Assembly: GCF_038039215.1 (NCBI RefSeq)
Contig: NZ_JBBPCL010000001.1
Location: 4,712,001-4,776,000, forward strand
Length of the DNA stretch: 64,000 nt
Reading direction: 5' to 3'
Source of the DNA: Pseudonocardia sp. T1-2H
GTDB taxonomy: Bacteria > Actinomycetota > Actinomycetes > Mycobacteriales > Pseudonocardiaceae
Below the pieces are notes generated by a model that saw only the letters and a list, made by a program, of their open reading frames with translations, searched no databases and had not been told where the DNA came from. Both the position numbers and the translations under genes were made by a program. Below are positions 1 to 9,183 of this stretch, one piece after another. Each line of letters begins with the position of its first letter. Within the stretch, counting starts at the first letter, position 1.

Positions 1-216
1 GGGCTCGGGCTGGTGGTCGATCCCGGAGGCGGGCGGGCCGAGGGCCTGGCGCTGTCTGCGCTGACGCCTCCCGTCCGGCTGCGGACGGAGATCCTCTTCC
101 GCGGCCCCGCGGACGCGATCGTGCGCGAGCTGGCCGAGGCCCTTCGCCACCCGGTCCCGCCGGCGCCCGGCGGGTTCGAGCCGGTCCGCGCGGCCGCCGC
201 CGCTGTCCACCGCTGA
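1..216 (+). CDS. 3' end of a hypothetical protein (partial)
   Basis: The frame is open from the first base of the window and stops at 214-216, so only the last 71 codons are visible and the true start lies upstream. The reading frame has the high third-position GC expected here. The visible tail is Gly/Ala/Pro-rich with no motif I recognise. No function can be given. Confidence 0.55.
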   Translation, partial: GLGLVVDPGGGRAEGLALSALTPPVRLRTEILFRGPADAIVRELAEALRHPVPPAPGGFEPVRAAAAAVHR

Positions 217-232
217 CGGGACGGGAGCCCGG

Positions 233-523
233 ATGGCCTACGCGGTCGCGGCGTCCAGCCGTTGGGTCGACCCGGACGGTGTCCGCCGTCCCGGCGGGGA
301 GGTCCACGCATGGGAGCCGGGCACGAACCAGACCCTCTGCGGACTGCCGCTGAGCCGGTCCCGGCTGGACCGGTACCCGCACGTCGACTGGGCGGACGTG
401 CAGCCGGAGTCCGGGCGGCACGCCGACGCCGTCAGACGTGTCTGCCCGCGGTGCTCGGCGGCGGCCCGGCCGCGGCGTGCCCGACACACCCGACGCGAGG
501 ACCCCCCGCCCTGGCAACGGTAG
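233..523 (+). CDS. small zinc-ribbon-like hypothetical protein
   Basis: Encodes 96 residues. Four features suggest a small metal-binding fold: a Cys-Gly pair near residue 36, a His-x-Asp-Trp stretch near residue 50, and a late Cys-Pro-x-Cys pair near residue 71. The pattern (Cys, then HVDW, then CPRC) resembles short zinc-ribbon proteins seen in Pseudonocardiaceae, but I know of no assigned role. The start ATG follows a GGGAG-like ribosome site, 16 bp after the preceding gene, so the two may be co-transcribed. The competing reverse-strand frame over the same bases has no such motif. Confidence 0.6.
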   Translation: MAYAVAASSRWVDPDGVRRPGGEVHAWEPGTNQTLCGLPLSRSRLDRYPHVDWADVQPESGRHADAVRRVCPRCSAAARPRRARHTRREDPPPWQR

Positions 524-694
524 GGCCGCGCTACCGCCGCGGTTCGTGCTTGACCGATTCCGGGGAGGTCCGAAGGCGAACGCGGGGTTAGACCGAAGGT
601 TTCGGGCTACACGACCACGGCGTGCGTCGCCTCCCCTGAACGGGCGACGTCGAGTGGCCCAGCCAGTCCGACGAGCACGGATCGAGGAGGCACG

Positions 695-1843
695 ATGCGA
701 GCGATGGTCTACCGGGGACCGTACAAGATCCGGGCCGAGGAGAAGGACGTCCCGGCGATCGAGCACCCGAACGACGCGATCGTGCGCGTTCAGCTCGCGG
801 CGATCTGCGGCTCCGATCTGCACCTCTACCACGGGATGTTGCCGGACACCCGGGTCGGCATGACCTTCGGTCACGAGTTCATCGGCGTGGTCGACGAGGT
901 GGGCTCGTCGGTGCGGAACTTGCAGCGGGGCGACCGGGTGATGGTGCCGTTCAACATCTTCTGCGGGACGTGCTGGTACTGCGCACGAGGGCTGTACTCC
1001 AACTGTCACAACGTGAATCCCAACGCCACGGCCGTCGGCGGCATCTACGGCTACTCGCACACCTGCGGCGGCTACGACGGCGGGCAGGCCGAGTACGTGC
1101 GGGTGCCGTTCGCCGACGTCGGCCCCAGCCGCATCCCGGACTGGATGGAGGACGAGGACGCGGTCCTCTGCACCGACGCGCTCGCCACCGGGTACTTCGG
1201 TGCACAGCTCGGTGACATCGTCGAGGGCGACGTGGTGGTGGTGTTCGGTGCCGGCCCGGTGGGGCTCTACGCCGCCAAGTGCGCGTGGTTGATGGGCGCG
1301 GGCCGGGTCATCGTCATCGACCACCTCGAGTACCGGCTGGAGAAGGCGCGCACGTTCGCGCAGGCCGAGACGTACAACTTCACCGAGTACGACGACATCG
1401 TGGTGCACCTGAAGAAGCTCACCGATTTCCTCGGTGCCGACGTGGCCATCGACGCGGTCGGCGCCGAGGCCGACGGCAACTTCACCCAGCACGTCACCTC
1501 CGCCAAGCTCAAGATGCAGGGCGGTTCACCCGTGGCGCTGAACTGGGCCATCGACTCCGTGCGCAAGGGCGCGACCATCTCCGTGATGGGCGCGTACGGC
1601 CCGATCTTCAGCGCGATCAAGTTCGGGGACGCCATGAACAAGGGGCTGACCCTGCGGATGAACCAGTGCCCGGTGAAACGGCAGTGGCCGCGGCTGTTCG
1701 AGCACATCCGCAACGGCTACCTCAAGCCGAGCGAGATCGTGACCCACCGGATTCCGCTCGAGCACATCTCCGAGGGCTACCACATCTTCTCGGCGAAGCT
1801 TGACGGCTGCATCAAACCGCTCGTGGTCCCGACCGCCGGCTGA
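695..1843 (+). CDS. zinc-dependent alcohol/formaldehyde dehydrogenase, GroES-like family
   Basis: 382 residues, full length for medium-chain zinc dehydrogenases, which oxidise alcohols or aldehydes with NAD(P). The GroES-like half carries the catalytic zinc set Cys38, His60 and Glu61 and the structural zinc set Cys90, Cys93, Cys96 and Cys104. A Rossmann segment with GAGPVG (about residues 186-191) binds the cofactor. The overall layout is closest to glutathione-independent formaldehyde dehydrogenase-like members, but the substrate cannot be read from sequence. The start has a strong GAGGAGG site. The following gene begins 20 bp downstream, suggesting an operon. Confidence 0.9.
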   Translation: MRAMVYRGPYKIRAEEKDVPAIEHPNDAIVRVQLAAICGSDLHLYHGMLPDTRVGMTFGHEFIGVVDEVGSSVRNLQRGDRVMVPFNIFCGTCWYCARGLYSNCHNVNPNATAVGGIYGYSHTCGGYDGGQAEYVRVPFADVGPSRIPDWMEDEDAVLCTDALATGYFGAQLGDIVEGDVVVVFGAGPVGLYAAKCAWLMGAGRVIVIDHLEYRLEKARTFAQAETYNFTEYDDIVVHLKKLTDFLGADVAIDAVGAEADGNFTQHVTSAKLKMQGGSPVALNWAIDSVRKGATISVMGAYGPIFSAIKFGDAMNKGLTLRMNQCPVKRQWPRLFEHIRNGYLKPSEIVTHRIPLEHISEGYHIFSAKLDGCIKPLVVPTAG

Positions 1844-1863
1844 GAGAGAAGAGGAGACCCGCC

Positions 1864-2442
1864 ATGACCTACACGCCGCAGAGGCCCCCGATCTCGGAGT
1901 CGAGCGACCAGTTGCGCGCCCGAATCCCCGGCTGGGGGGTGGACCTGGACCCGAAGAACCGGCCGTCGGTGCCGAAGCTGCAGTACCAGGAGGACCTGAC
2001 CGGTGCGCACTGGGAGTTCCCGGAGCGGCAGCCGGAGAAGTGGCCCCGCGAGCGGTCGCCCGAGCACAAGTTCCTGACGCCCGTCTTCGGCACGGCCTGT
2101 CCGCCCCACGGGCTCTCCGGCGCGATCCGCAGGTTCGCCTACCACTACAGCGAGGGGCGCGCCGCGCACTGGCTGCTCCTGATGGCGGCCGACCGGGTCG
2201 ACGCGGTGGAGAGCCACCTCAAGTCGTTCCTGACCCCGCATCCGGACAACCCCATCACCGAGACCGGGGTGCTGAGCGAGTTCTCCCACCACGGCCTCGC
2301 CTCCCGGTTCGGCCAGAAGCGCGCGGACCTGAAGCACCAGCCGCTCGACCCGATCATCGTCGGGGGCCCGTGGATCCTGGCCGGCGGCCTCGTCTACGTC
2401 GCCTGCAGGGCGCTCAAGAAGGGGATCGGCAGCCGCTCCTGA
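1864..2442 (+). CDS. conserved hypothetical protein linked to the dehydrogenase
   Basis: 192 residues starting at an ATG with a GAAGAGGAG site 20 bp after the dehydrogenase. It is soluble for most of its length; a hydrophobic stretch near the C-terminus (about residues 165-180, ending in a Lys/Arg-rich tail) could be one membrane segment. I do not recognise a catalytic motif. The tight spacing implies co-expression with the dehydrogenase, so a role as its partner or in the same stress or detoxification process is possible. This is inference only. Confidence 0.7.
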   Translation: MTYTPQRPPISESSDQLRARIPGWGVDLDPKNRPSVPKLQYQEDLTGAHWEFPERQPEKWPRERSPEHKFLTPVFGTACPPHGLSGAIRRFAYHYSEGRAAHWLLLMAADRVDAVESHLKSFLTPHPDNPITETGVLSEFSHHGLASRFGQKRADLKHQPLDPIIVGGPWILAGGLVYVACRALKKGIGSRS

Positions 2443-2552
2443 GGGAGAGCCGCGGCGCGGGACGACCTCGGCCCACGGGGCCGGGGCGCCGTCCGGGCGT
2501 TGGCCTCGCGGTGACCGTGCCGCCGAGAGGGAACCGCCCGGAGGATGACTCC

Positions 2553-2966
2553 ATGCCACCGCCACCGTTGCCGCCCACCATCGTGGAAATGCTCAAGCAG
2601 CCCAACCCCGCGGTGATGGGCACCGTGCGCCCCGACGGCGCGCCCGTCACCGTCGCCACCTGGTATCTCTGGGACGAGCCGTCCGACAAGATCGTCGTCA
2701 ACATGGACGCCAACCGGGCCAGGCTCCGCCACATCCGCAAAGACCCGCGCGTCTCGCTCACCGTGCTCGACACCGACGACTGGGGCACCCACGTCAGTGT
2801 CCGCGGCAAGATGACCCTGCTCGACGACCCGGACCTGGTGGTGATCGACCGGATCGCGCAGCACTACACCGGCCACGTGTACGGGGTCCGCGACCGGCCA
2901 CGGGTGACCGGCTGGTTGGAGATCGAGAGCTGGCACGGCTGGGGCCGGTTCGGCCCCTCCTCCTGA
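2553..2966 (+). CDS. PPOX-class F420/FMN-dependent flavin-binding protein
   Basis: 137 residues with the split-barrel fold pattern of the pyridoxamine-5'-phosphate-oxidase-like family: an N-terminal stretch with GTVRPDGAP, then VTVATWYLWD, then a middle segment RARLRHIRKDPRVSL. In actinobacteria such proteins often use coenzyme F420 for reductions. The ATG at 2553 was chosen because a GGAGG site lies just upstream; longer in-frame versions have no ribosome site. It is separated from the previous gene by 110 bp and may have its own promoter. Substrate unknown. Confidence 0.8.
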   Translation: MPPPPLPPTIVEMLKQPNPAVMGTVRPDGAPVTVATWYLWDEPSDKIVVNMDANRARLRHIRKDPRVSLTVLDTDDWGTHVSVRGKMTLLDDPDLVVIDRIAQHYTGHVYGVRDRPRVTGWLEIESWHGWGRFGPSS

Positions 2967-3275
2967 GGCGCCGCCGCCTGCATCCGGCGCCCGTCATCCA
3001 GCCGCCGAAAGGCGCAACGCCCTCTTGCATTCAGCCCTCTCCACCTGCCGCTGATCAAGGGTGATGACATCGCCGTGACGATCGCGTCACCGCCGTCCGC
3101 GCACGGCTTCCCCTTCCGGGGGACCTCGTTTCCGAACGGTTGCCACCGGAAAACATGCCATCACGGGTGGACCCGGTCCGTTGCCGCCCGGCGCCGCACT
3201 CCACCACGCTTCGACCGTTCGGCCACCTGCTGTGCCCGCTTCGAGGGCACCGCACGAGATCGAGGAGTGAACTGG

Positions 3276-3794
3276 ATGAAGCTGCCTGTTGCATTGGCAT
3301 TGGTGATCGGCGTCATCGGCGCGATCATCACCTACCTGTACGTGGGCCCGCTGGGAAGCCTGGGGCTGATGGTCCCGGCGACGTTCCTCGGCGCCGCGAG
3401 CTACTTCGCCGCGGGCGGTGACAAGGCGGCCCTCGCCAAGTCGGTGCCGACGAACGTCTGGGGCATCGTGTGCGGCACGATCACGCTGGTCCTGCTGGGC
3501 TACGCGACCAACCCGCTGCTCGTCGGCGTCATCGTCGGCGGCCTGACCGCCGTGTTCATCCTCGGTGCACTGATCCCGGCCCTCGGATTCGTCCCCGGGT
3601 CCGTCCTCGGCTTCGCCACGACGGTGATGTTCGGGCTGCTCACGTCCGCCTCGGGAACCGACTTCTCACTCCCGACCGGCCCGTTCACGGTCATGCTCGT
3701 GTCGTTCCTGGTGGGTGCCGCCCTCGGCTACGTCAGCAGCATCCTCGCGGGGAAGCTCGTCGCTCCGCAGGTGGAGGCCAGCCCGGTGGCGTGA
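3276..3794 (+). CDS. DUF1097-like integral membrane protein
   Basis: 172 residues, almost entirely hydrophobic, with about five membrane-spanning helices rich in Gly, Ala and Val. Length and composition match the DUF1097 family of inner-membrane proteins, which has no proven function. The ATG at 3276 has a GAGGAG site 9 bases upstream. A longer in-frame ORF start exists near 3075, but that extra segment is Arg/His-rich and lacks a ribosome site. The 300 bases upstream hold no recognisable gene. No operon partner is visible. Confidence 0.75.
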   Translation: MKLPVALALVIGVIGAIITYLYVGPLGSLGLMVPATFLGAASYFAAGGDKAALAKSVPTNVWGIVCGTITLVLLGYATNPLLVGVIVGGLTAVFILGALIPALGFVPGSVLGFATTVMFGLLTSASGTDFSLPTGPFTVMLVSFLVGAALGYVSSILAGKLVAPQVEASPVA

Positions 3795-3992
3795 CCGGGG
3801 CCGTGCACGAACCGGGATGACGGTGGGCCGCCGGACCACAGGTGGCGGACGGCTCCACCGGGCATCCCGCTCGATCTCCACCGAAGGAAGCATCGCCGGC
3901 GCCCTGCTTGGCGGCCCGGAGCCGGCGACACGCGATCGCGGCGATCAGCCGATCACAAGGCTGGTCGCCGCGACCGCCCCTTGTCAATCCAC

Positions 3993-4164
3993 TCAGCGCG
4001 AGAGGTAGCGGATCACTGCCACCACCCGGCGCACCCCGAAGACGAGCCATCCGGTCCCCCGCCTCGCCGATCCGGGAGCGGGACAGCCTCAGCTCGTCCT
4101 CGCTCGCGGGCAGGTGTGCGGTCAGCCGTTCGTGGTACAGCAGCGCCAGCACGCGCTGCCGCAC
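3993..4164 (-). pseudogene. short gene remnant with a frameshift
   Basis: Reading leftward from a GTG at 4164, the frame codes for a Leu/Arg-rich segment with strong GC3 bias up to a five-base C run at 4056-4060 (G run on the coding strand). After it the original frame degenerates, while the neighbouring frame continues with a hydrophobic, Val/Arg-rich tail and stops at 3993-3995. Joined, the two parts give about 56 residues. The start lies only 10 bp from the stop of the peptidase gene on the same strand. It may be a small real gene with a sequence error or a decayed one; function unknown. Confidence 0.35.
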
Positions 4165-4173
4165 CGCGAGAGG

Positions 4174-5511
4174 TCAGGCGGGGAAGTCGACGATCGCACC
4201 GAACAGCGGCAGTTCGTTCGTGCGCGGCAGCGGCGTCGGCATCCGCCCCTGCAGGAAGTTCCCGCTGAGGTAGTCGTCGGCGTCGAGGAAGGCCCGGGCC
4301 GGAACCTGCCCCTCGTAGGTGAAGCCGTCGAGGACGTAAGGGACCCCGTCGCTGCCGAGCACGGACGGGCCGTTCATCAGGTGGAAGTGCATGTGCGAGG
4401 CGTTCGCGTTGCCGGTGTTGCCGAGCTTCGCGATCACCTGGCCCTTCGTCACCACGTCACCTGGCTTGACCAGCAACGATCCCCTCTGCAGGTGGGCGTA
4501 GAAGGCGTACAGACCGCCCCCGATGTCCTGCACGATGTGGTTGCCGTCGACCGTCTCGACCGTGATCTGGGGCCCGAGCACGGGGTCGGCGGCGGGCAGG
4601 ACGCCCGGCGCGTTCGCGTCGAGCTTGTCGACGGTCGAGGTGATCGTCCCGTCGGCGACGGCGTAGATCGGTGCGCCGTAGTCCACGTAGCTCTCGTTCT
4701 TCGTCCGGTCGCCCTGGTAGAAGGCGCCGCTCTCGTCGGTCTGCTTCCAGTCGATGGCGAACCGCTGGCCGTTGACGAGCATCCCGTTGAACGTGGCCAG
4801 CGAAGTCCGGTGGGGGAACCCGGGCAGGCAGCATCCGTTGGCCGCTATCCACCGGTCGCCCTTGACCGGGGGGCCGATCACCCGCGGAGCCCCGGCGGAG
4901 ACGGCGAACGGCGCGGCGAGGTAGTCCGTGGCGACCGGCTCCTTCGAACCCGGGTTGACGGCCGCGTGGGCGTAGAGATGGTGCAGAACCGTCACGGGTG
5001 CCTGTTCGGCCGAGTCGAGCATGAAGTCGACGAGCATCGCGCGCGACTCCTGCGCGGGGATCACGTTGTCGGCCGCGATCGACGAGGGCAGCCGTCGGAG
5101 CCGGTTGCAGTCCCCGGCCGGGCAGTCGGGCGCGACCAGCCTCGTCCCGGCGTAGGACGCGATGACGGTGTCCGGTTTCGCGGCGTCCACGACGTCGATC
5201 TTGTCGATCGTGGCCGGAATGGCCGCCGCGTTGGTGAGCTCCAGGTCGTAGACGATGTGGTACTTGCCGTCGGAGCCGAGGAACGGGAACGTCGGTGCCC
5301 CGAGCGGCCGCACCACGACCGCGGTGAACGCATCCGGGACGGCGACGTCCGCCGCGGCGTCGACCGGAACGGAGGGTGCCGCTGCCGGAGCCGCGGACGT
5401 GCACCCCGCGGCCAGGAGCGCGGCGGCGAGCACCGCCAGGGCGCCCGGTGCACCCCGGCCCGCGGCGGAGCCGGCCGGCCGGCCGGACGAGCTGGGAGGC
5501 GCGAGACGCAT
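4174..5511 (-). CDS. M23-family (LytM-like) peptidase lipoprotein
   Basis: 445 residues from the ATG at 5511. This start was chosen because it is followed by a lipoprotein signal ending in a lipobox (LLAAGC, about residues 32-37); the frame is open further upstream but without a sensible leader. The C-terminal third is an M23 metallopeptidase domain of the kind that cuts peptidoglycan cross-links: YAHL, a GLVxxG-like turn, and the late SHMHFH motif are all present. The first zinc-binding motif normally reads H-x3-D. Here the Asp is kept (VDYGAP) but the His position appears to be Glu or Asn, so activity is uncertain. It should sit on the outer face of the membrane. Confidence 0.8.
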   Translation of the reverse strand: MRLAPPSSSGRPAGSAAGRGAPGALAVLAAALLAAGCTSAAPAAAPSVPVDAAADVAVPDAFTAVVVRPLGAPTFPFLGSDGKYHIVYDLELTNAAAIPATIDKIDVVDAAKPDTVIASYAGTRLVAPDCPAGDCNRLRRLPSSIAADNVIPAQESRAMLVDFMLDSAEQAPVTVLHHLYAHAAVNPGSKEPVATDYLAAPFAVSAGAPRVIGPPVKGDRWIAANGCCLPGFPHRTSLATFNGMLVNGQRFAIDWKQTDESGAFYQGDRTKNESYVDYGAPIYAVADGTITSTVDKLDANAPGVLPAADPVLGPQITVETVDGNHIVQDIGGGLYAFYAHLQRGSLLVKPGDVVTKGQVIAKLGNTGNANASHMHFHLMNGPSVLGSDGVPYVLDGFTYEGQVPARAFLDADDYLSGNFLQGRMPTPLPRTNELPLFGAIVDFPA

Positions 5512-5705
5512 CGGGCCATGGTGCAGCACGCTGGGCCGAAGGCCAATGGACCAGGTCCCCTGTTCGGGGGCACACCCGAACAGGCTGCCTCCCGGAACCG
5601 GCTCGGGCGAAGCCGACCGACCAGCGCCGAACGGCGGGTTCCCGGCGCCCGAGTCCGAGTAGCCTCGGTCGGCGCCGGACCCGGACACGCGAGAGGACAC
5701 CGATC

Positions 5706-6078
5706 ATGTCGAAGGTCGTGCTGCGGGTCGCGCAGATCGTCGGAATCCTCGTGCTGGCCGGGATCGCGGTGGGCATCGTGGTCGGTCTCGTGCAGTGGCT
5801 GCTGGCCGCCGCGGTGATCGTGGCGATCCCCGTCGGCGGTTGGTGGCTGTACAAGCAGGTGTCCGGCCGCAACCGGAAGCCCGCGGTGCCGACCGGCGCG
5901 CCGCAGGCGGTGGCCGGTCCGTCCGGTGATCGACGCAGGGGAGCTCGAGGGCCGGGCGGTGCTGGACGCGTCGGGCCGCTGCGGCTGGTGCGGGTCCGCG
6001 ACCCTGCACAAGGACGAATTCGGCTTCCCGACGACGCCGCTGAGCTACCACCGCGCCGAGATCGACGCGATGCTCTGA
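5706..6078 (+). pseudogene. small membrane zinc-ribbon protein, frame broken
   Basis: The ATG at 5706 (GAGAGGAC upstream) opens a frame encoding an N-terminal hydrophobic helix pair (about residues 9-52) and a basic linker. At about 5880-5935 the coding signal moves to the next frame, which continues with a Cys-Gly-Trp-Cys-Gly zinc-ribbon-like motif and ends at the TGA at 6076-6078. The original frame runs on as Arg-rich nonsense. Joined, the product would be about 123 residues. The second half is clearly coding by composition, so this is either a sequence error or a recent frameshift. Function unknown. Confidence 0.6.
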
Positions 6079-6344
6079 CGCGGCGTGCCCCCGGCCGCCC
6101 CCGCGGGCGGTCCGGGCGCCACCAGCTCCTGCCCCCGGCGTCATAGGCGCAGCGAGGTGCCCACCTTCGTCCCTTCCGGGTCGGACGACATCGACCATGA
6201 CCGAATGCGTCTTTCGTCCCTCGAGTGGCCGTCGCACACGTCTTTTACGAGCATGAGTCGTCGTCCGAACGGGCCGCGTTCGACGTCTGCCGTGGAAACG
6301 AAAAAAACCCGTAGATCATGAAAAGCCCCGGGTAGCATCCCGGA

Positions 6345-7058
6345 GTGGCAATTGTCCTGATCGTCGAGGACGATGCGACGATTGGCGGAATCGTCGAGTC
6401 GAGCCTACGCGCACACGGCTATGACGCCGTCTGGGTGACCGACGGGCGCACCGCGCTGGCCAGGGCAGCCACGATCGAGTTCGACCTCGTGCTGATCGAC
6501 CTGGGCCTGCCGGATCTCGACGGCATCGAGGTCTGCCGACGCCTGCGGCGGAAGTTGCCGGCTGCGGTTCTCGTCATGCTCACCGCGCGCAGCGCTGAGA
6601 TGGACGTCATCGTGGGGCTCGACGCCGGCGCGGACGACTACCTGACGAAACCGGTGCATCTCGGTGAGCTGCTCGCCCGTATCCGCGCACACCTCCGCCG
6701 CGTGGGTTCGCCGGCGGCGTCGCAGTCGCTGTTCCTCGGGGATCTCGTTCTGGACATGGGCAGCAGGCGGGTCACGATTCGGGGGACCGAGGTGACGCTC
6801 CGCACCAAAGAATTCGACCTGCTGGCCCGTCTGGCCCGAGAACCGGACGCCGCCGTGAGCCGGGAGGCCTTGATGGCCGACGTGTGGGACCAGAACTGGA
6901 TCGGGTCGACGAAGACATTGGATGTCCACGTCGCTTCGCTGCGCAGCAAGATAGGCAGCGGAGGCACTTCTGCGCGTGTGCCGATGATCAGGACATTACG
7001 GGGATACGGCTACCGGCTAGAAATTCCGGAAGCGGGACGAAAAAGGCAGGGGGGGTGA
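6345..7058 (+). CDS. OmpR-family response regulator
   Basis: 237 residues. The receiver domain has the acidic pocket Glu8/Asp9/Asp10, the phospho-acceptor Asp52 and the conserved Lys102 in TKP. The C-terminal half is a winged-helix DNA-binding domain of the OmpR/PhoB type, ending with the RTLRGYGYRL signature. Start is a GTG at 6345. The kinase gene begins 7 bp after its stop, so the two form one operon. The upstream 260 bases are less GC-rich than the surroundings and probably hold the promoter. The signal and regulon cannot be told. Confidence 0.93.
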   Translation: MAIVLIVEDDATIGGIVESSLRAHGYDAVWVTDGRTALARAATIEFDLVLIDLGLPDLDGIEVCRRLRRKLPAAVLVMLTARSAEMDVIVGLDAGADDYLTKPVHLGELLARIRAHLRRVGSPAASQSLFLGDLVLDMGSRRVTIRGTEVTLRTKEFDLLARLAREPDAAVSREALMADVWDQNWIGSTKTLDVHVASLRSKIGSGGTSARVPMIRTLRGYGYRLEIPEAGRKRQGG

Positions 7059-7065
7059 GTGAGAC

Positions 7066-8430
7066 ATGCGCACCCGAATCGTCGCCCTCGCCGTGGCGGC
7101 GGCCACGCTCGCCATCGTACTGTTCGGTGTACCGCTCGCGATCGGGCTCGCACAGTTCGCGTTGACCGAGGAGCGCGGAGCCCTTCAGCAGGTCGCGGAC
7201 TTCACGGCACAATCGGTCGTCACGGATCTGGCGCACGACGACATCCCGAGCGCCCTGCCCGTCTCGCGCGACGACACCGAACTCGCCCTGTACAACGACG
7301 AGGGGAAGCGCATCCTCGGCAGAGGCCCGCGCTCGGGCGATGCGCAGGTCGGTCAGGCGTTGTACGGCCAGATCTCCCAGACCAGGACCGCCCATGATCT
7401 GGTCGTGACGGTTCCGGTGAGGGGCGAACACGACATCAACGGCGTGGTCAGGGCGGCCAGGCCGCTCGCGTCGATCTATCGGGGACTCGTGCCGGTGTGG
7501 CTGGGAATGTTGGGGCTCGCCGGACTCGTGCTGGCCGTGGTGTGGGCCCTCGCACGGCGCCAGGCGACGCGCCTGGCCCGGCCGTTGAACGACCTCGCTC
7601 GTGATGCGGAGAGACTCGGTGACGGGGACTTCAGCGTGCAGTCGTCCGCCGCAGGGATCGCGGAGATCGACTCGGTCGGCCATGCCCTCAACAGCACGGC
7701 TTCTCGCCTCGACGCGCTCCTCGCGCGCGAGCGCGCGTTCTCGGCGGATGCGTCGCACCAGCTCCGGACGCCTCTTGCCGGGCTCCGCCTCCGGCTCGAG
7801 TCGACGCTGGACCAGCCCAGGCCGGACTGGCGTTCCGCGGTCGCCGACAGCATCGACGTGACGGACCGGCTGGAGAAGACCATCGACGAGCTCCTCCTGC
7901 TGGCACGGGAGCACGCGGGAAGGCACGGAGCCCCCGCCGACATCCATGCCCTCGTCGCCGAGATCGAGGGCGGCTGGACCCGACGACTGGCCGACTCGGG
8001 GCGAGCACTCGAACTCGTCGTCGCCCCTGCGCTCCCGACACCACAGGCGTCAGCGGCGGCGACCAGGCAGGTGCTGGCGGTTCTGCTCGACAATGCCGAG
8101 CTGCACGGGGCAGGCACCGTACGGGTCACGGTGCGGGAGGCGGGCGAAGCCATTGCGGTGGATGTCTCGGACGAGGGCGCGGGGCTCGATCCGGAAACTC
8201 TCCCGGCGGCGTTCAGCAGCCGCCCGGAAGGTGCACCGAGACATGGCATCGGTCTCGCTCTGGCCCGTCGTCTCGCCGAGGCGGAGGGCGGCCGTCTCGT
8301 CCTCGCGCAGGCGTCGCCCCCGGTGTTCACCGTGTTCATCCCGTCCCGGTGGGAGCAGGAATCGGACGCGGCCGAGGACCATCGGCGGGACGTCCCGGAC
8401 GTTCAATTGTCCGGCGCCGAACGGGGATAG
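7066..8430 (+). CDS. sensor histidine kinase, partner of the OmpR-type regulator
   Basis: 454 residues. A first membrane helix (about 5-28), an extracytoplasmic sensor loop, a second helix (about 142-163) and a HAMP segment lead to the HisKA motif SADASHQLRTPL, whose His is the autophosphorylation site. The ATP-binding domain has the N box (LLDNAELHG), the G1 box (DEGAGLD) and the G2 region GIGLALARRLAE. It should phosphorylate the regulator encoded 7 bp upstream. The last 28 bp overlap the tail of a convergent gene. Ligand unknown. Confidence 0.93.
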   Translation: MRTRIVALAVAAATLAIVLFGVPLAIGLAQFALTEERGALQQVADFTAQSVVTDLAHDDIPSALPVSRDDTELALYNDEGKRILGRGPRSGDAQVGQALYGQISQTRTAHDLVVTVPVRGEHDINGVVRAARPLASIYRGLVPVWLGMLGLAGLVLAVVWALARRQATRLARPLNDLARDAERLGDGDFSVQSSAAGIAEIDSVGHALNSTASRLDALLARERAFSADASHQLRTPLAGLRLRLESTLDQPRPDWRSAVADSIDVTDRLEKTIDELLLLAREHAGRHGAPADIHALVAEIEGGWTRRLADSGRALELVVAPALPTPQASAAATRQVLAVLLDNAELHGAGTVRVTVREAGEAIAVDVSDEGAGLDPETLPAAFSSRPEGAPRHGIGLALARRLAEAEGGRLVLAQASPPVFTVFIPSRWEQESDAAEDHRRDVPDVQLSGAERG

Positions 8431-8930
8431 CCGGAGCACCTCGTCGAGCCGCGTGACAAACGCACATCGAAGACCGCGATCTCCACCATCTTCGGACGCA
8501 TGCCGATCTCCTCGGAGAAGAACCTTCGATCGATCATGCGGACGAGCAGTCTCGGCCCGTCGATCGCCAGACCGATCAACACGGTCATCGTCCTGTCGAG
8601 AAGGATGGAGGGCCTCTCTGCGATCGACTCGCACGCCAGGCCCGATCGCCCGACGTGCACCGAAACCGTCAGGGTCCGGTGCACCGCGGCGCTCGAGATG
8701 CGCACGTCATCCTCCCAGCCCAGCACCAGAAATGCTCCGTCGTCCGGTATCGGCATTCCTCCCGAAGCCATGAGAACGCGCCCTCCGCCTATGCCGAGCC
8801 CCACGAGGACCGGATCGTCGGCGAGCAGGCGGCGGATCGTGGAGAGTGGCTGAGGAAATCCCGGTTCGCTCGACTCCCGTGCCGGAGGGCGAGGCGAGGA
8901 CGCCAGACGTTCGAATAGCGCCATGCGCAA
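8403..8930 (-). CDS. hypothetical protein convergent with the kinase
   Basis: About 175 residues reading leftward from a start near 8930; an alternative ATG lies two codons in. Its 3' end overlaps the kinase stop by 28 bp. The composition is soluble, with a Gly/Val-rich middle and several short beta-like stretches, and no motif I recognise. Third-position GC is lower than in the neighbours, as is the 250 bp upstream. Possibly acquired, but that is weak inference. Confidence 0.5.
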   Translation of the reverse strand: MRMALFERLASSPRPPARESSEPGFPQPLSTIRRLLADDPVLVGLGIGGGRVLMASGGMPIPDDGAFLVLGWEDDVRISSAAVHRTLTVSVHVGRSGLACESIAERPSILLDRTMTVLIGLAIDGPRLLVRMIDRRFFSEEIGMRPKMVEIAVFDVRLSRGSTRCSGYPRSAPDN

Positions 8931-9183
8931 TCAACCTCGCAATCGCCGACGTACACCCGTGATGACGGCCGCAGATTCCCTATTCATCGTACTGATCGGG
9001 CATCAGGCGAAGGAAAACTCGAGGTTAGGCTGATGCAAAATCTGGTTTCGGCCTCGCTGGGACGGCCTTCTTCACCGCGGGGCGGTGGCCGTCACCGCGC
9101 ACCGTGCCGGCGTTGACGGGCCCTGGGCTACCAGGCGGCGGATCGGAACCCGGCGGTGGTGCGCCGATCCGCTCGCGGAACCG

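Noticed and set aside
4114..5817. 567-residue forward ORF opposite the M23 lipoprotein
   Set aside because: Shadow of the reverse-strand gene, which has signal peptide and catalytic motifs.
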